A DNA stretch of 64,000 nt from Desulfococcus sp041737845 (GTDB taxonomy: Bacteria > Desulfobacterota > Desulfobacteria > Desulfobacterales > Desulfococcaceae): positions 23,977 through 87,976 of the forward strand of contig NZ_JBGSQX010000087.1 of the NCBI RefSeq assembly GCF_041737845.1, written 5' to 3'. Under the pieces are notes generated by a model, which was not told where the DNA came from, made no database searches, and saw only the letters and a program-made list of their open reading frames with translations. Positions within the stretch are counted from its first letter, which is position 1. Each line of letters begins with the position of its first letter. The position numbers were made by a program, and so were the translations under genes. This document shows, piece by piece, positions 16,563 to 25,203 of the stretch.

Positions 16563-17501
16563 CGGACCCACGGTGTGGAGCAGCCGGGCCGCGTCCACCG
16601 GACGTGCGATCAACTTGTGCGCGAGGGCGAAATCCGCAAAGGCCTGCCACCGCTTCGGGTCGTGGGCCTGGCCGGCTGCGAAATAGGGCAGGGTGAGGCG
16701 GAAGGCCTCGGATTCCGTCTTGGGATCCGCCTCGGGGACCTCCTTGAGATACTCCTGGAACGCCTTTTCCGGGTCGGCCCGCATCTGAGAGATGGCCGCA
16801 TCCACCGCGCGGACGAATGCCGCAACCTTTTCGCCCTTCAGATCCAGGGTCTTCCGGCTGCAGACAAAGATCAGCTCGTCGTAATCCGGGATGCCGTGCT
16901 TCTCCAGCTCGAAATAGCCGACATCGTATCCCCGATGGCGCATCTCGACCGTTTCATAGGTCTTGAACGGCCCCATGACGGCGTCGACCTTGCCGGCCGC
17001 AAGCGACTGGACGATGGCGAACCCCACATTCACCGGCGTATGATCGCGGACCCCGTTTATGGCGGCAAAGGCTTCGAGCATCACGTCCATGAGGCCCGGG
17101 ACCGTGTAGCCGATGCGCCTGCCGGAGAGATCCGCCGGGGTCTCGATCCCCTTTCCCCTGAGAAAGAGGATCGTCGTGAGCGGATGCGCGATGAGCCGCC
17201 CCACGGCGGCGACGTCCAGGCCGCGGGCGGCGGCGATCACGGTCTGGGGCGTATAGGAGACCGCGATATCCACGTTTCCGGAAGCTGCCAGTTTCAGGGC
17301 GTCCGAGGTCTCGGAAGGGCTCACGATCCGGACGTCCAGCCCCGCCTTCTCGAACAGCCCGCGGTGGCGGGCCACATAAACCGGCAGATGGTCCACATTC
17401 GGGAACCAGTCGAGCATCAGGGTGATCGTCTCCGAGGCGGACGCCGCAGGAGAAATCAGCAGAACGGCGGCGGCGAGCCATTTGATCCATTTTTTTTTCA
17501 T
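16560..17501 (-). CDS. thiY: ThiY-like substrate-binding protein for a thiamine pyrimidine precursor
   Basis: A 313-residue exported NMT1/THI5-like protein. The ATG at 17501 is chosen for the ribosome site GAGGAGG; an in-frame start at 17552 would add 17 residues ahead of a normal signal peptide (MKKKWIKWLAAAVLLISPAASAS). The mature start ITLMLDWFPNVDHLPVYVA is diagnostic for the family that binds formyl-aminopyrimidine or HMP. It is the last gene of a minus-strand operon that begins with a TPP riboswitch at 19118-19205, which fixes the pathway even though the exact ligand is not certain. Gap to the permease is 72 bases. Confidence 0.92.
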   Translation of the reverse strand: MKKKWIKWLAAAVLLISPAASASETITLMLDWFPNVDHLPVYVARHRGLFEKAGLDVRIVSPSETSDALKLAASGNVDIAVSYTPQTVIAAARGLDVAAVGRLIAHPLTTILFLRGKGIETPADLSGRRIGYTVPGLMDVMLEAFAAINGVRDHTPVNVGFAIVQSLAAGKVDAVMGPFKTYETVEMRHRGYDVGYFELEKHGIPDYDELIFVCSRKTLDLKGEKVAAFVRAVDAAISQMRADPEKAFQEYLKEVPEADPKTESEAFRLTLPYFAAGQAHDPKRWQAFADFALAHKLIARPVDAARLLHTVGP

Positions 17502-17573
17502 CCATGCCTCCTCATCTTTTTTCGTTGGGATGGTATTGAGCGCTTCTTCCAAAAAATCCGGAGTCCAGGTTTG

Positions 17574-18320
17574 TCATGTCGGTTCCTTCCACCGGATCAC
17601 CCGCCGTTCGATGACATCCACGATCAGCCGCAATCCCAGCCCCATGGCGGACAGGTAGAGGATGGCAGCGAAGACCAGGTCAACCTGGAGCCGGGCGTTG
17701 GCCTGGATCATCAGGTAGCCCAGCCCCTGCTGGGCCCCGACCCATTCGCCGATGACGGCGCCGATGGTGGCCACGGAAACCCCGACCTTGAGACCGGTGA
17801 AAAAACCGGGCAGGGCAAAAGGCCAGTGGAGCATCCGGAGCGTCTGCCAGAAGCCGGCACCCATGAGCCGGAAAAGGATCCGATATTCCCGGTCGCAGTT
17901 CTTGAAGCCGTCCAGAAGGCTCACCGTGATCGGGAAAAAGATGATGACGGCGGCCATCAGCACCTTGGAAGCGATGCCGTACCCGAACCAGACCACCAGA
18001 AGCGGGGCCACGGCGAACACGGGGACGGCCTGGGAGGCCACCAGCAGCGGCGTCAGGGACCTTTCGACGGTCCGGTGAAAGAACATGGCCACCGCTGTCG
18101 GTACGGCCACGAGCACCGAGAGCAGGATCCCCAGGAGGATCTCCAGGAAGGTTGCGCCGGCGTGGGCCAGGAGAAGGGGGGCCTTGTCGACGGCCACCCT
18201 GAAAATGGCGGACGGCGGCGGAAGAATGAAGTCGGGGACGCCCAGGTACCGGCATGCCGCCTCCCATCCCAGCAGGAAGGCGGCGATGAGACCCAAGGGC
18301 GCGGGATTACAGCGTCTCAT
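17574..18320 (-). CDS. thiX: ThiX-like ABC permease of the thiamine-precursor importer
   Basis: A 248-residue BPD-type permease with six hydrophobic segments (first AAFLLGWEAACRYLG, then LEILLGILLSVLVAVPTAVAM). The cytoplasmic EAA-like loop reads FKNCDREYRILFRLMGAGFWQTLRML. The gene overlaps the ATPase gene by 14 bases, so the two are coupled, and it sits under TPP riboswitch control by position. Function as the membrane channel for HMP or a degraded thiamine pyrimidine is inferred from operon and riboswitch. Confidence 0.92.
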   Translation of the reverse strand: MRRCNPAPLGLIAAFLLGWEAACRYLGVPDFILPPPSAIFRVAVDKAPLLLAHAGATFLEILLGILLSVLVAVPTAVAMFFHRTVERSLTPLLVASQAVPVFAVAPLLVVWFGYGIASKVLMAAVIIFFPITVSLLDGFKNCDREYRILFRLMGAGFWQTLRMLHWPFALPGFFTGLKVGVSVATIGAVIGEWVGAQQGLGYLMIQANARLQVDLVFAAILYLSAMGLGLRLIVDVIERRVIRWKEPT

Positions 18321-19053
18321 GGCTCAACTCCAGGTCCAGGCGCGCCAACACCGCCGTTTTGGATCGGATGAGCCCGGGATCGTCGGGTCGACGGGGTTTC
18401 GGGGTTTCGAGACTGTGGCGCTGGAGGATCTTCATGGGCATCTTCGAGAGGACCAGGAGCTCGTCGGCCAGAAGCAGGCCCTCCTCGATGTCGTGGGTGA
18501 TCATGACCAGGGTTTTTGCGAACTCCCGCTGAAGCGCAAGAAGGAGGCCGTGGAGGCTGCGCCGCGTGATGGCGTCCAGGGCGGAGAGGGGCTCGTCCAG
18601 CAGCACCAGCTCGCGCTCGGACATGAGGGTCCGGACCAGGGCGCACCGCTGTCGCATCCCGCCCGATATCTCACCGGGCAGGTAGGCCTCGAACCCCTCA
18701 AGCCCCATCCGGCGAAAGAACGCCCCGGCCCGCCTCCGGGAGGCGCCCGGGTCCGCTCCCGCGATTCTGGAGGGCAGGAGGGCGTTGTCCATCAGCGAAC
18801 ACCAGGGCAGGAGAAGGTCCTTCTGCGGCATGTAGGCGCCGACCGCCCCCAGATGGGGAAGGGGATCCCCCATCCACGACAGGGTGCCCGAATCCGGGGG
18901 CACCACGCCCGTGAGGAGATCGAAAAGGGTCGTTTTGCCGCAGCCAGAGGGGCCGATCAGGACCGTAACCCCCCCGCGGGGGACCGTCAGATCGAATCCC
19001 TCCAGGACCGTAAGATCGTCAAACCGTTTGGACAGGTGTGAGATGGCAAGCAT
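18307..19053 (-). CDS. thiZ: ThiZ-like ABC ATP-binding protein of the thiamine-precursor importer
   Basis: A 248-residue nucleotide-binding subunit. I place the start at 19053 (MLAISHLSKRF) because GCAGGAG precedes it; in-frame ATGs at 19071 and 19089 would add 6 or 12 residues without better signals. Motifs: Walker A GPSGCGKTT, Q-loop MPQKDLLLPW, signature ISGGMRQR, Walker B LVLLDEPLSALD, switch His MITHDIEEG. It is the first gene after the TPP riboswitch, so expression should fall when thiamine pyrophosphate is plentiful. Energises the thiX/thiY importer. Confidence 0.92.
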   Translation of the reverse strand: MLAISHLSKRFDDLTVLEGFDLTVPRGGVTVLIGPSGCGKTTLFDLLTGVVPPDSGTLSWMGDPLPHLGAVGAYMPQKDLLLPWCSLMDNALLPSRIAGADPGASRRRAGAFFRRMGLEGFEAYLPGEISGGMRQRCALVRTLMSERELVLLDEPLSALDAITRRSLHGLLLALQREFAKTLVMITHDIEEGLLLADELLVLSKMPMKILQRHSLETPKPRRPDDPGLIRSKTAVLARLDLELSHETL

Positions 19054-19117
19054 GGACGGCTCCTGCGGCATGCGGATCCGCCGGAGCATGGAAAGACGGG
19101 GGCTTCAAGGCAGGTTC

Positions 19118-19205
19118 CACTTTCCTACGCCGGCATGATCCGGATCAGGTTCGAGGGGTCGAGGCCGGGGGCCTCCTCTCAGCCGGAACAGCGGCTCCCC
19201 CAGTG
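19118..19205 (-). promoter_or_regulatory. TPP riboswitch (THI element) controlling thiZXY
   Basis: On the minus strand: P1 closes as CACT/AGTG; conserved GGGGGAGCC, GGCTGAGAGGAGG, CGAACCTGATCCGG, and the 3' core GCCGGCGTAGGAAAG are all in order. It starts about 6 bases after the predicted transcription start and ends 64 bases before thiZ, so it could act by occluding translation or by termination. Confidence 0.95.
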
Positions 19206-19217
19206 TTCAGGTGGTGA

Positions 19218-19246
19218 ACTTTATGTCATCCCCGGAGGCTTGTCAA
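19218..19246 (-). promoter_or_regulatory. Sigma-70 promoter for the thiZXY riboswitch transcript
   Basis: On the minus strand TTGACA (complement of 19241-19246), 17-base spacer, TAAAGT (complement of 19218-19223). The predicted start falls a few bases before the riboswitch P1 stem, which strongly supports it. Confidence 0.75.
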
Positions 19247-19344
19247 ACACTCTTTGCCGCCGAAAAGGCGTTTCGCGGGCGCGTCCGCCGCGCCGTCACC
19301 GGACGGGCCGCGGGGGCCATCACCGCCGAACCTCCCAAAAAAAC

Positions 19345-19373
19345 TTGCTTTCAGCGGCGGGCGCTGGTAAGAA
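19345..19373 (+). promoter_or_regulatory. Sigma-70 promoter for the thiW riboswitch transcript
   Basis: TTGCTT (19345-19350), 17-base spacer, TAAGAA (19368-19373). The expected start near 19380 is just ahead of the second riboswitch. Confidence 0.65.
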
Positions 19374-19383
19374 TCGACCCATA

Positions 19384-19471
19384 TCCGACTGGGGGTGTTC
19401 CGGCATGCCGCCGGAACTGAGATAATACCCTTTGAACCTGATACAGTTCGCACTGTCGTAGGGAAATCGGA
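19384..19471 (+). promoter_or_regulatory. TPP riboswitch (THI element) controlling thiW and the ECF module
   Basis: P1 closes as TCCGA (19384-19388) with TCGGA (19467-19471). Core motifs are present: GGGGGTGTTCC, GGAACTGAGATAATACCC, TTTGAACCTGATACAG and CTGTCGTAGGGAA. It precedes thiW by about 100 bases, so it is distinct from and opposite to the riboswitch at 19118-19205. Confidence 0.96.
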
Positions 19472-19574
19472 GACGGAATCCTCCTTTTGTCTTGTTCAGA
19501 TATCTCTCCGGCTCCCGCCACGGCATACCCAGACAGACATCACCGGTTCAGAACGGCAAGGGGAGGCTTTCGTC

Positions 19575-20096
19575 ATGCCATCCAAAAATTCGGCGTTTTA
19601 CCAAACGGACACGCGCAAAACCGCCTACGCGGTGGTCTTCGTCGCCCTGGGCGTGGCGCTCGCGCCCTATACATCCATTCCGCTGGGCATCGCGAGGATC
19701 AACCCGACCCAGCATTTCGTGAACATCCTGGCCGCCGTGATCCTGGGGCCGGGATGGGCCGTTTTGATCGCCCTGGTCATCGGGCTCATCCGCAACATGA
19801 TGGGCGTGGGGACCCTCCTGGCCTTTCCCGGGGGGATGATCGGCGCGTTTCTGGCGGGGATCGTCTACCTCAAAACCCGGAATCTCTACCTGGGCGCGGC
19901 CGGAGAGATCGTCGGCACCGGGCTGATTGCGCCGGTGGTGAGCGCGCTGCTCGTGGCCCCGTTTCTCATGGGCAAGGCCATTCCGCTTCTGGCGCTGGTC
20001 CCGTCGTTTCTGGGCAGCACCGTCGCGGGATCCATCCTGGGCGTCCTGGCCGTGAAGCTGCTCTCCCGCGCCGACATCATCAAGCTCGGGCCATGA
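19575..20096 (+). CDS. thiW: ThiW-family ECF transporter S component (thiamine-precursor binding)
   Basis: A 173-residue membrane protein with five to six hydrophobic segments (YAVVFVALGVALAPY, NILAAVILGPGWAVLIALVIGLI, GGMIGAFLAGIVYL and others). The ATG at 19575 follows AAGGGGAGG. The N-terminal helix KTAYAVVFVALGVA and the motif PTQHFVNILAAVILGPGWAV are characteristic of ThiW, the substrate-binding S component of energy-coupling-factor importers for a thiamine building block, often thought to be the thiazole moiety. The TPP riboswitch just upstream supports the assignment. Its stop overlaps the ATPase start (ATGA). Confidence 0.93.
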   Translation: MPSKNSAFYQTDTRKTAYAVVFVALGVALAPYTSIPLGIARINPTQHFVNILAAVILGPGWAVLIALVIGLIRNMMGVGTLLAFPGGMIGAFLAGIVYLKTRNLYLGAAGEIVGTGLIAPVVSALLVAPFLMGKAIPLLALVPSFLGSTVAGSILGVLAVKLLSRADIIKLGP

Positions 20097-21604
20097 CGGG
20101 TGAAGCCCCTTTCATCGACGTGCGCGGGGTCCGATACGCCTACCGTGACGCCGGACCCTGGGTCCTGAACGGCATCGACCTCACGGTCCCTCCCGGCGGA
20201 TATCTCCTCGTCGCCGGTGCCAGCGGCTCGGGCAAATCGACCCTGGCCAGGACACTGAACGGCTTGATCCCCCATTTCCACGGCGGCCGGTTCGAGGGAG
20301 AGGTCCGGGTGGGCGGCGTCTCAACCCTGGAGCGGTCCGTGGGGGACCTCTTCGACCAGGTGGGGGTGGTCTTCCAGAACCCCGAGGCCCAGCTCTTCAA
20401 CCGGACGGTGCTCCGGGAGATCGCCTTCGGCCTCGAGAGCCTGGGGCTTCCGCGGCAGGATATCCGGCGCCGGATCGACGCAATCGCTCAGGAGATGGAG
20501 ATCGCCCATCTCCTCGACCGATCCCCGCACCGGCTCTCGGGGGGCGAGCAGCAGATGGTCTCGCTTTCGGCCATTGCCGCCCTCCGGCCGAAAATGATCG
20601 TCCTGGATGAGCCCTATGCCAATCTCGATGGGGAGAACGCCCGGCGGCTTCGCAAAACGCTTTCGAGGCTGTGGGGCAGGGGCACGGGGATCCTGGTCTG
20701 CGAGCACCGGCTTGCGCACACGGCTGCCGACGCCGACCGGATGATCGTCATGGAGGGCGGCCGGAAGGTCCTGGAGGGTCCGCCGGAGGCGGTGCTCCGG
20801 GAGGATATGGGTGCCTGCGGGCTTGATCCCCCCGAACCCGGAACGCCGCGCTGGGACGCCTTTCCGGCCGGCCCTGAACCCGGTTTCGAGACCGGCCTCG
20901 GAGCCGATCCGCCCCTGGTCGCCCTGGAGAATGTATCCTTCGAACGGGACGGGCGAAGGATTCTCGACAACGTCAGTTTCTCCATCCGCAGGGGGGAGTG
21001 CGTCGCCGTCGTCGGCCCCAACGGCGCGGGAAAGACCACCCTCCTCAAGCATTTCAACGGCCTTCTCCGGCCGACGTCGGGTCGCGTGCTGCTGGAGGGG
21101 AGGGATATCCGCGGGGAGAAGGTCTCCCGGACGGCCCGCCATGTGGGCATGGCCTTTCAAAACCCCGCGGGCCAGTTCTTCAAGCTGACCGTCTGGGACG
21201 AGATCACCGTGGCGGCCCGGGCCATGAACTGTTTCGACCCCGAATGGATCCATGAGCTGGTGCGGATGTTCAGGCTGGAGCCCCTGGCGGCGCGGCCCCC
21301 CTACCGCCTGAGCTGCGGCGAAAAAAAGCGGGTGGCCTTTGCGGCGGCCCTTTCGGCCAGGCCGAAGGTATTGGTCCTGGACGAACCGACCTCCGGCCAG
21401 GACTGGCATTTTAAAAACGCACTCGGCGGCTTTCTCACCGCCCTGAGGGAAAGGGGCCAGACCGTGGTCCTGGTGACCCACGACCTCTCCTTCGCAGCAA
21501 AATACGCCTCCCGGTGGCTCATGCTGAAGGACGGACGGATCGTTTCCGCCGGTGTGCTCCGCCGTTCCGGGGGCGGCACCGCGGGGGAGGGGGACCGTGC
21601 TTGA
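20093..21604 (+). CDS. ECF transporter ATPase, two fused ATP-binding domains (EcfA1/A2 fusion)
   Basis: A 503-residue duplicated ABC ATPase. Domain 1: Walker A GASGSGKST near residue 41, signature LSGGEQQ, Walker B MIVLDEPYANLD. Domain 2: Walker A GPNGAGKTT near residue 308, signature variant LSCGEKKR, Walker B VLVLDEPTSGQD, switch His VTHDLS. In many ECF systems the two ATPases are separate genes; here they are one polypeptide. It starts within the thiW stop and overlaps the EcfT gene by 8 bases. It should power thiW uptake together with the transmembrane protein downstream, all under the same TPP riboswitch. Confidence 0.93.
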   Translation: MTGEAPFIDVRGVRYAYRDAGPWVLNGIDLTVPPGGYLLVAGASGSGKSTLARTLNGLIPHFHGGRFEGEVRVGGVSTLERSVGDLFDQVGVVFQNPEAQLFNRTVLREIAFGLESLGLPRQDIRRRIDAIAQEMEIAHLLDRSPHRLSGGEQQMVSLSAIAALRPKMIVLDEPYANLDGENARRLRKTLSRLWGRGTGILVCEHRLAHTAADADRMIVMEGGRKVLEGPPEAVLREDMGACGLDPPEPGTPRWDAFPAGPEPGFETGLGADPPLVALENVSFERDGRRILDNVSFSIRRGECVAVVGPNGAGKTTLLKHFNGLLRPTSGRVLLEGRDIRGEKVSRTARHVGMAFQNPAGQFFKLTVWDEITVAARAMNCFDPEWIHELVRMFRLEPLAARPPYRLSCGEKKRVAFAAALSARPKVLVLDEPTSGQDWHFKNALGGFLTALRERGQTVVLVTHDLSFAAKYASRWLMLKDGRIVSAGVLRRSGGGTAGEGDRA

Positions 21605-22328
21605 TCCCCGGACCAAGCTGATCACCACCCTGCTGGCCGCGGCATTCGTGGGGATATCCGACCCCCTTTTCCTGGTCGCGGCGGAGCTGGGGCTTCTCCT
21701 GGCGATGATCGCGGCCCTCGGGTTTTTCAGGGCCTATGTCCGCTGGCTTGCGCTGGTGGTGCCCATGGCCCTCTTCTTCGGCGGAGTGACCGCGTGGTCG
21801 GTGACGGCGGATGCCGGCATTCTGGCCGGTGCAAAGCTTCTGACCCTGACGACGGCGGCGTTCATCTTTTTTTCGGCCACCGTCCCCGAAGACCTGGGAA
21901 ACGCGCTGGTCAAGGCCGGTCTTCCGTACCCGGCGGCGTTCGTTATGAGCACGGCCCTTCAGTTCGTCCCGGTCATCGGCCGCAAGGCCCGCGACGTGCT
22001 GGACGCCCAGCGGTCGCGGGGGATCCCCGTGGAGCCGGGGTGGTCGGCCCTCAAGCATTACCCTGCGTTTTTCATCCCCTTGCTCCTCCAGTCCTTTCAA
22101 CTCGCGGAAGAGCTGGCGGAGGCCATGGAGGCCAGGGGCTTCGGGAGGCCCGGACGCAGTTTTCTCGCGGCGTACCGCCTTACCCTGGTTGACTGGGCTG
22201 TTCTCGCGGCGTCCGGGGCGTCTCTTGGCGCGCTGGCCATGATCCAATACAGCCTGCTGCCGTTTTTCTGGCCCGCCGGGGCATCTTTCGGGAAAATCGT
22301 GCTTATGATATTTCCGTGGGGTTCATGA
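21597..22328 (+). CDS. ECF transporter transmembrane component (EcfT/CbiQ-like)
   Basis: A 243-residue membrane protein. I use the GTG at 21597 (VLDPRTKLI) since the conserved N-terminal LDPRTKLITTLL starts there and it overlaps the ATPase stop. About five hydrophobic segments are visible. The two coupling helices carry ARG-type signatures: DVLDAQRSRGIPVE near residue 135 and EAMEARGFGRPGR near residue 175, both diagnostic of EcfT. It couples ATP hydrolysis to the S component ThiW. The stop is followed by a 52-base gap to an unrelated acyl-CoA synthetase gene. Confidence 0.93.
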   Translation: MLDPRTKLITTLLAAAFVGISDPLFLVAAELGLLLAMIAALGFFRAYVRWLALVVPMALFFGGVTAWSVTADAGILAGAKLLTLTTAAFIFFSATVPEDLGNALVKAGLPYPAAFVMSTALQFVPVIGRKARDVLDAQRSRGIPVEPGWSALKHYPAFFIPLLLQSFQLAEELAEAMEARGFGRPGRSFLAAYRLTLVDWAVLAASGASLGALAMIQYSLLPFFWPAGASFGKIVLMIFPWGS

Positions 22329-22380
22329 TTCCCGGCTGAAACATAGACAAAGCCGCCCGGCGTCCACAGAGGAGGAAGCC

Positions 22381-24918
22381 ATGACGATCCGACATCTCGG
22401 TGGGATGTTCAAACCGTCATCCATCGCCCTCATCGGCACCGGCGTGACGCCCGGGACGATCGGAAGCGTGGTGACCCGGAACGTCACCGGCGCAGGGTAT
22501 GAGGGGGACATTTTCCTTGTCGGCGACATGTCGGCCGAGGAAGCCGCCCGGGTGCCCGGCGTCCTGGTTTTTCCGGATATCGCTGCCCTTCCCGGAGCGC
22601 CGGACCTCGCGGTGATCCTGAAACCGCCGGAAACCGTTCCCCGGATCCTCCGGGAACTGGGGGAAGCCGGCACCCGGGCCGCCGTCGTCATGACTCCGGG
22701 GTTTCCCGAAATCGGCCCCCGGAGATGGCGCAGGCTCCGGCAGGAGATGCGGGATGCGGCGAAACCCCACACCCTCCGGATTATCGGTCCCAATTCCCTG
22801 GGGATCATGGCGCCGGTGGCTTTTCTCAACGCCGGCTGCGCCCATATCCAGGCCCTGCCCGGATGGCTCGCCTTCGTCGGTCAGGCCGACAGCATGATCA
22901 TTTCCGTCCTGGACTGGGCCACCCACCACCGCATCGGATTTTCCCATTTCATCTCCTTGGGGGACATGGCGGACGTCGACTTCGGGGACATGCTCGACTA
23001 CCTCGCCAACGACCATCACACCCGGGCCATTCTGCTCTATATCGAGACCGTCACCCATGTCCGGAAATTCATGTCCGCGGCCCGCGCCGCTTCCCGAATG
23101 AAGCCGGTCATCGTTTTCAAAGCCGGCAGGCACCATGACCGGACGCGGGGAGGCGCTTTCCACGGCGTCACGATGCCGGGGCCGGGATCCGATGCGGTCT
23201 ACGACGCCGCCTTCCGCCGGGCCGGAATGCTGCGGGTGAGCAATACCCAGGCGCTCTTCGATGCCGCGGCGACTCTGGCCGCCCTTCAAACGGTGGCCGG
23301 AGACCGGCTGGGCATCCTCACGAACAGCCGCGGCGCCGGGGTCCTTGCCGCGGACAGCCTGATCGATCAAAACGGACGGCTGGCCGAGTTCAGCGACGAA
23401 ACCGTGGCCCGGCTCCGCGAAATGCTCCCGGCCGTCCGGTCGCTCCGGAACCCCGTGGACATCGGCGAAGACGCCGGGCCAGACCGATACGGGGCCGCCC
23501 TGGACATCCTCCTGGGCGATCCCGGCGCCGATGCCGTTCTGGTCCTCAACTGCCCCCACGCCGTTGTTTCCAGCACCGATTCGGCCCGGGCGGTGATCGA
23601 CGTCCACAGCGCCAGGCGAAACCCCTATGCCCTGCCCAGCACCCTGCTGACGAGCTGGATTGGACAGGGCGCGTCCGAAGGCCACAGGCGGCTCTTCATC
23701 GACCACGCGATCCCTGCCTATGAAACGCCGGACGAGGCCATACGGGCATTCATGCGGATGGTCCGCTACCGCCGCAATCAGGAGATGCTCATGGAAACGC
23801 CGCCCAACATTCCGGATGTCTTCACGCCGAGCGACCATGCCGCCCGGAAGATCATCGGCCGCGTTCTCGCCCGGGGCCGTGACCGGCTGACGACACCCGA
23901 GGCCCTCGCGGTGCTCCGGGCCTATGGGATCCCGACGCCGGAAACAGGGGGGGCCGTCGGCGCGAAAGGGGAGGGGCTGCAGTGGATCCCTCCGCCCCAC
24001 ACCTACAAACTCATGATCGGCATGACGGAAGACCCGCAGTTCGGTCCGGTGATCCGGTTCGGACACGGCGGAAAGGCCGTCGACGTGATCGCCGACCAGG
24101 CTCTGGCCCTGCCGCCGCTCAACCTGCACCTGGCGGGAGAGGTCATGGCCAGGACCCGCATCCTCAGGCTCCTCAAGGGATACGGAGACACCCCGCCGGT
24201 CGATCTCGACGCCGTCGCCCTGGCCCTGGTCAAGGTCTCCCAGTTGATCTGCGACACGGCCGAGATCCGGGCACTCGTCATCAATCCGCTTCTGGTCAAT
24301 GCAACCGGTGTCACCGCCCTGGACGCCGTCATCCAGGTCTCGCCGTCGACCCGTTCACCGGAAGAACGCCTCGCGATCCGGCCTTACCCCAAGGAGCTGG
24401 AGGATATCATCGAGGTGAAAGGCGGCGGAAGATTACTGATCCGCCCCATCAGACCCGAGGACGAGCCGGCGTTCTGCGACCTTTTCGCCAGCCTCTCGCT
24501 GGAAGAGGTCCGCCTCCGGTTTTTCAGGTACATGAAGCTCATTTCCCACTCGCTGGCGGCGCGCCTCACCCAGATCGACTACGATCGCCAGATGGCTTTC
24601 GTGCTCTCGGACATCCCTCCCCACGAGGCGAAACCCCAGATCTACGGGGTGGTGCACGTCGATATGGACCCGGACAACGAAGCCGCGGAGTTCGCCATCA
24701 TGGTCCGAAGCGACATGACGGGCATGGGGCTGGGCTCCCTGCTCATGCGGCGGATCATCGAATACTGTCGGCGGCGCGGGGTCGCTGAAATCTACGGGGA
24801 TGTGCTGATGGACAACAAGCCGATGCTGGCGCTGAGCCGGTCCCTGGGATTCCGGGCGGAACTCAGCCGGGATGACCTGGGAGCGGTGGTCGTAAGGCTG
24901 CCCCTCTCCGGCGGGTAG
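22381..24918 (+). CDS. ADP-forming acyl-CoA synthetase/GNAT fusion with degenerate ligase part
   Basis: An 845-residue protein aligned over its whole length with the 902-residue intact homologue at 27005-29713. CoA-binding (1-130), CoA-ligase (150-460), a shortened ATP-grasp segment (500-650) and a C-terminal GNAT acetyltransferase (about 680-840) are present. The ligase looks disabled: the conserved SHTGALAG around the catalytic His is FHGVTMPG (H261 kept, context lost), AQSGA is GQADS, and about 60 residues of ATP-grasp after YGIPTPETG are missing. The GNAT acetyl-CoA loop RSDMTGMGLGSLLMRRI is intact. Such fusions acetylate lysines of acyl-CoA synthetases (Pat). The likely role is therefore acetyltransferase with a sensory ligase relic, perhaps acting on the neighbouring AcsA. 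RBS is GAGGAGGAAGCC. Confidence 0.85.
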   Translation: MTIRHLGGMFKPSSIALIGTGVTPGTIGSVVTRNVTGAGYEGDIFLVGDMSAEEAARVPGVLVFPDIAALPGAPDLAVILKPPETVPRILRELGEAGTRAAVVMTPGFPEIGPRRWRRLRQEMRDAAKPHTLRIIGPNSLGIMAPVAFLNAGCAHIQALPGWLAFVGQADSMIISVLDWATHHRIGFSHFISLGDMADVDFGDMLDYLANDHHTRAILLYIETVTHVRKFMSAARAASRMKPVIVFKAGRHHDRTRGGAFHGVTMPGPGSDAVYDAAFRRAGMLRVSNTQALFDAAATLAALQTVAGDRLGILTNSRGAGVLAADSLIDQNGRLAEFSDETVARLREMLPAVRSLRNPVDIGEDAGPDRYGAALDILLGDPGADAVLVLNCPHAVVSSTDSARAVIDVHSARRNPYALPSTLLTSWIGQGASEGHRRLFIDHAIPAYETPDEAIRAFMRMVRYRRNQEMLMETPPNIPDVFTPSDHAARKIIGRVLARGRDRLTTPEALAVLRAYGIPTPETGGAVGAKGEGLQWIPPPHTYKLMIGMTEDPQFGPVIRFGHGGKAVDVIADQALALPPLNLHLAGEVMARTRILRLLKGYGDTPPVDLDAVALALVKVSQLICDTAEIRALVINPLLVNATGVTALDAVIQVSPSTRSPEERLAIRPYPKELEDIIEVKGGGRLLIRPIRPEDEPAFCDLFASLSLEEVRLRFFRYMKLISHSLAARLTQIDYDRQMAFVLSDIPPHEAKPQIYGVVHVDMDPDNEAAEFAIMVRSDMTGMGLGSLLMRRIIEYCRRRGVAEIYGDVLMDNKPMLALSRSLGFRAELSRDDLGAVVVRLPLSGG

Positions 24919-25143
24919 GGCGCCCGATCTCTTCCCCCGATTTCTAAAGGACGAATGAAGCGAAACGCAGCCCATCAGCGCAGCCGATCCTTCTGATCGA
25001 CCCGGCCGCTTTACAGCGTGTAAAAAACGCCGACGCCGCAACCGCCTCCGTTTCCGGAACGCCTGCCCGTCCCCGACAGCCCAGGGTGCGCGGACCTGCG
25101 TAAACCCGGCACACCGCCGCGGGCAGGGGGGCGGACGGCACCC

Positions 25144-25158
25144 TGGCACGAGGATTGC
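25144..25158 (+). promoter_or_regulatory. Sigma-54 promoter upstream of the acyl-CoA synthetase gene
   Basis: TGGCACG (25144-25150), four bases, then TTGC (25155-25158), an almost exact match to the -24/-12 consensus TGGCACG-N4-TTGC with the required GG and GC. The predicted start near 25170 lies about 35 bases before the gene. It sits in a 285-base intergenic gap (24919-25203) that otherwise holds no gene and could carry activator sites. Confidence 0.8.
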
Positions 25159-25203
25159 TGCCCTATATTTCCGGACGCCGAACAGATTACCTCAGGGGGA
25201 GAC

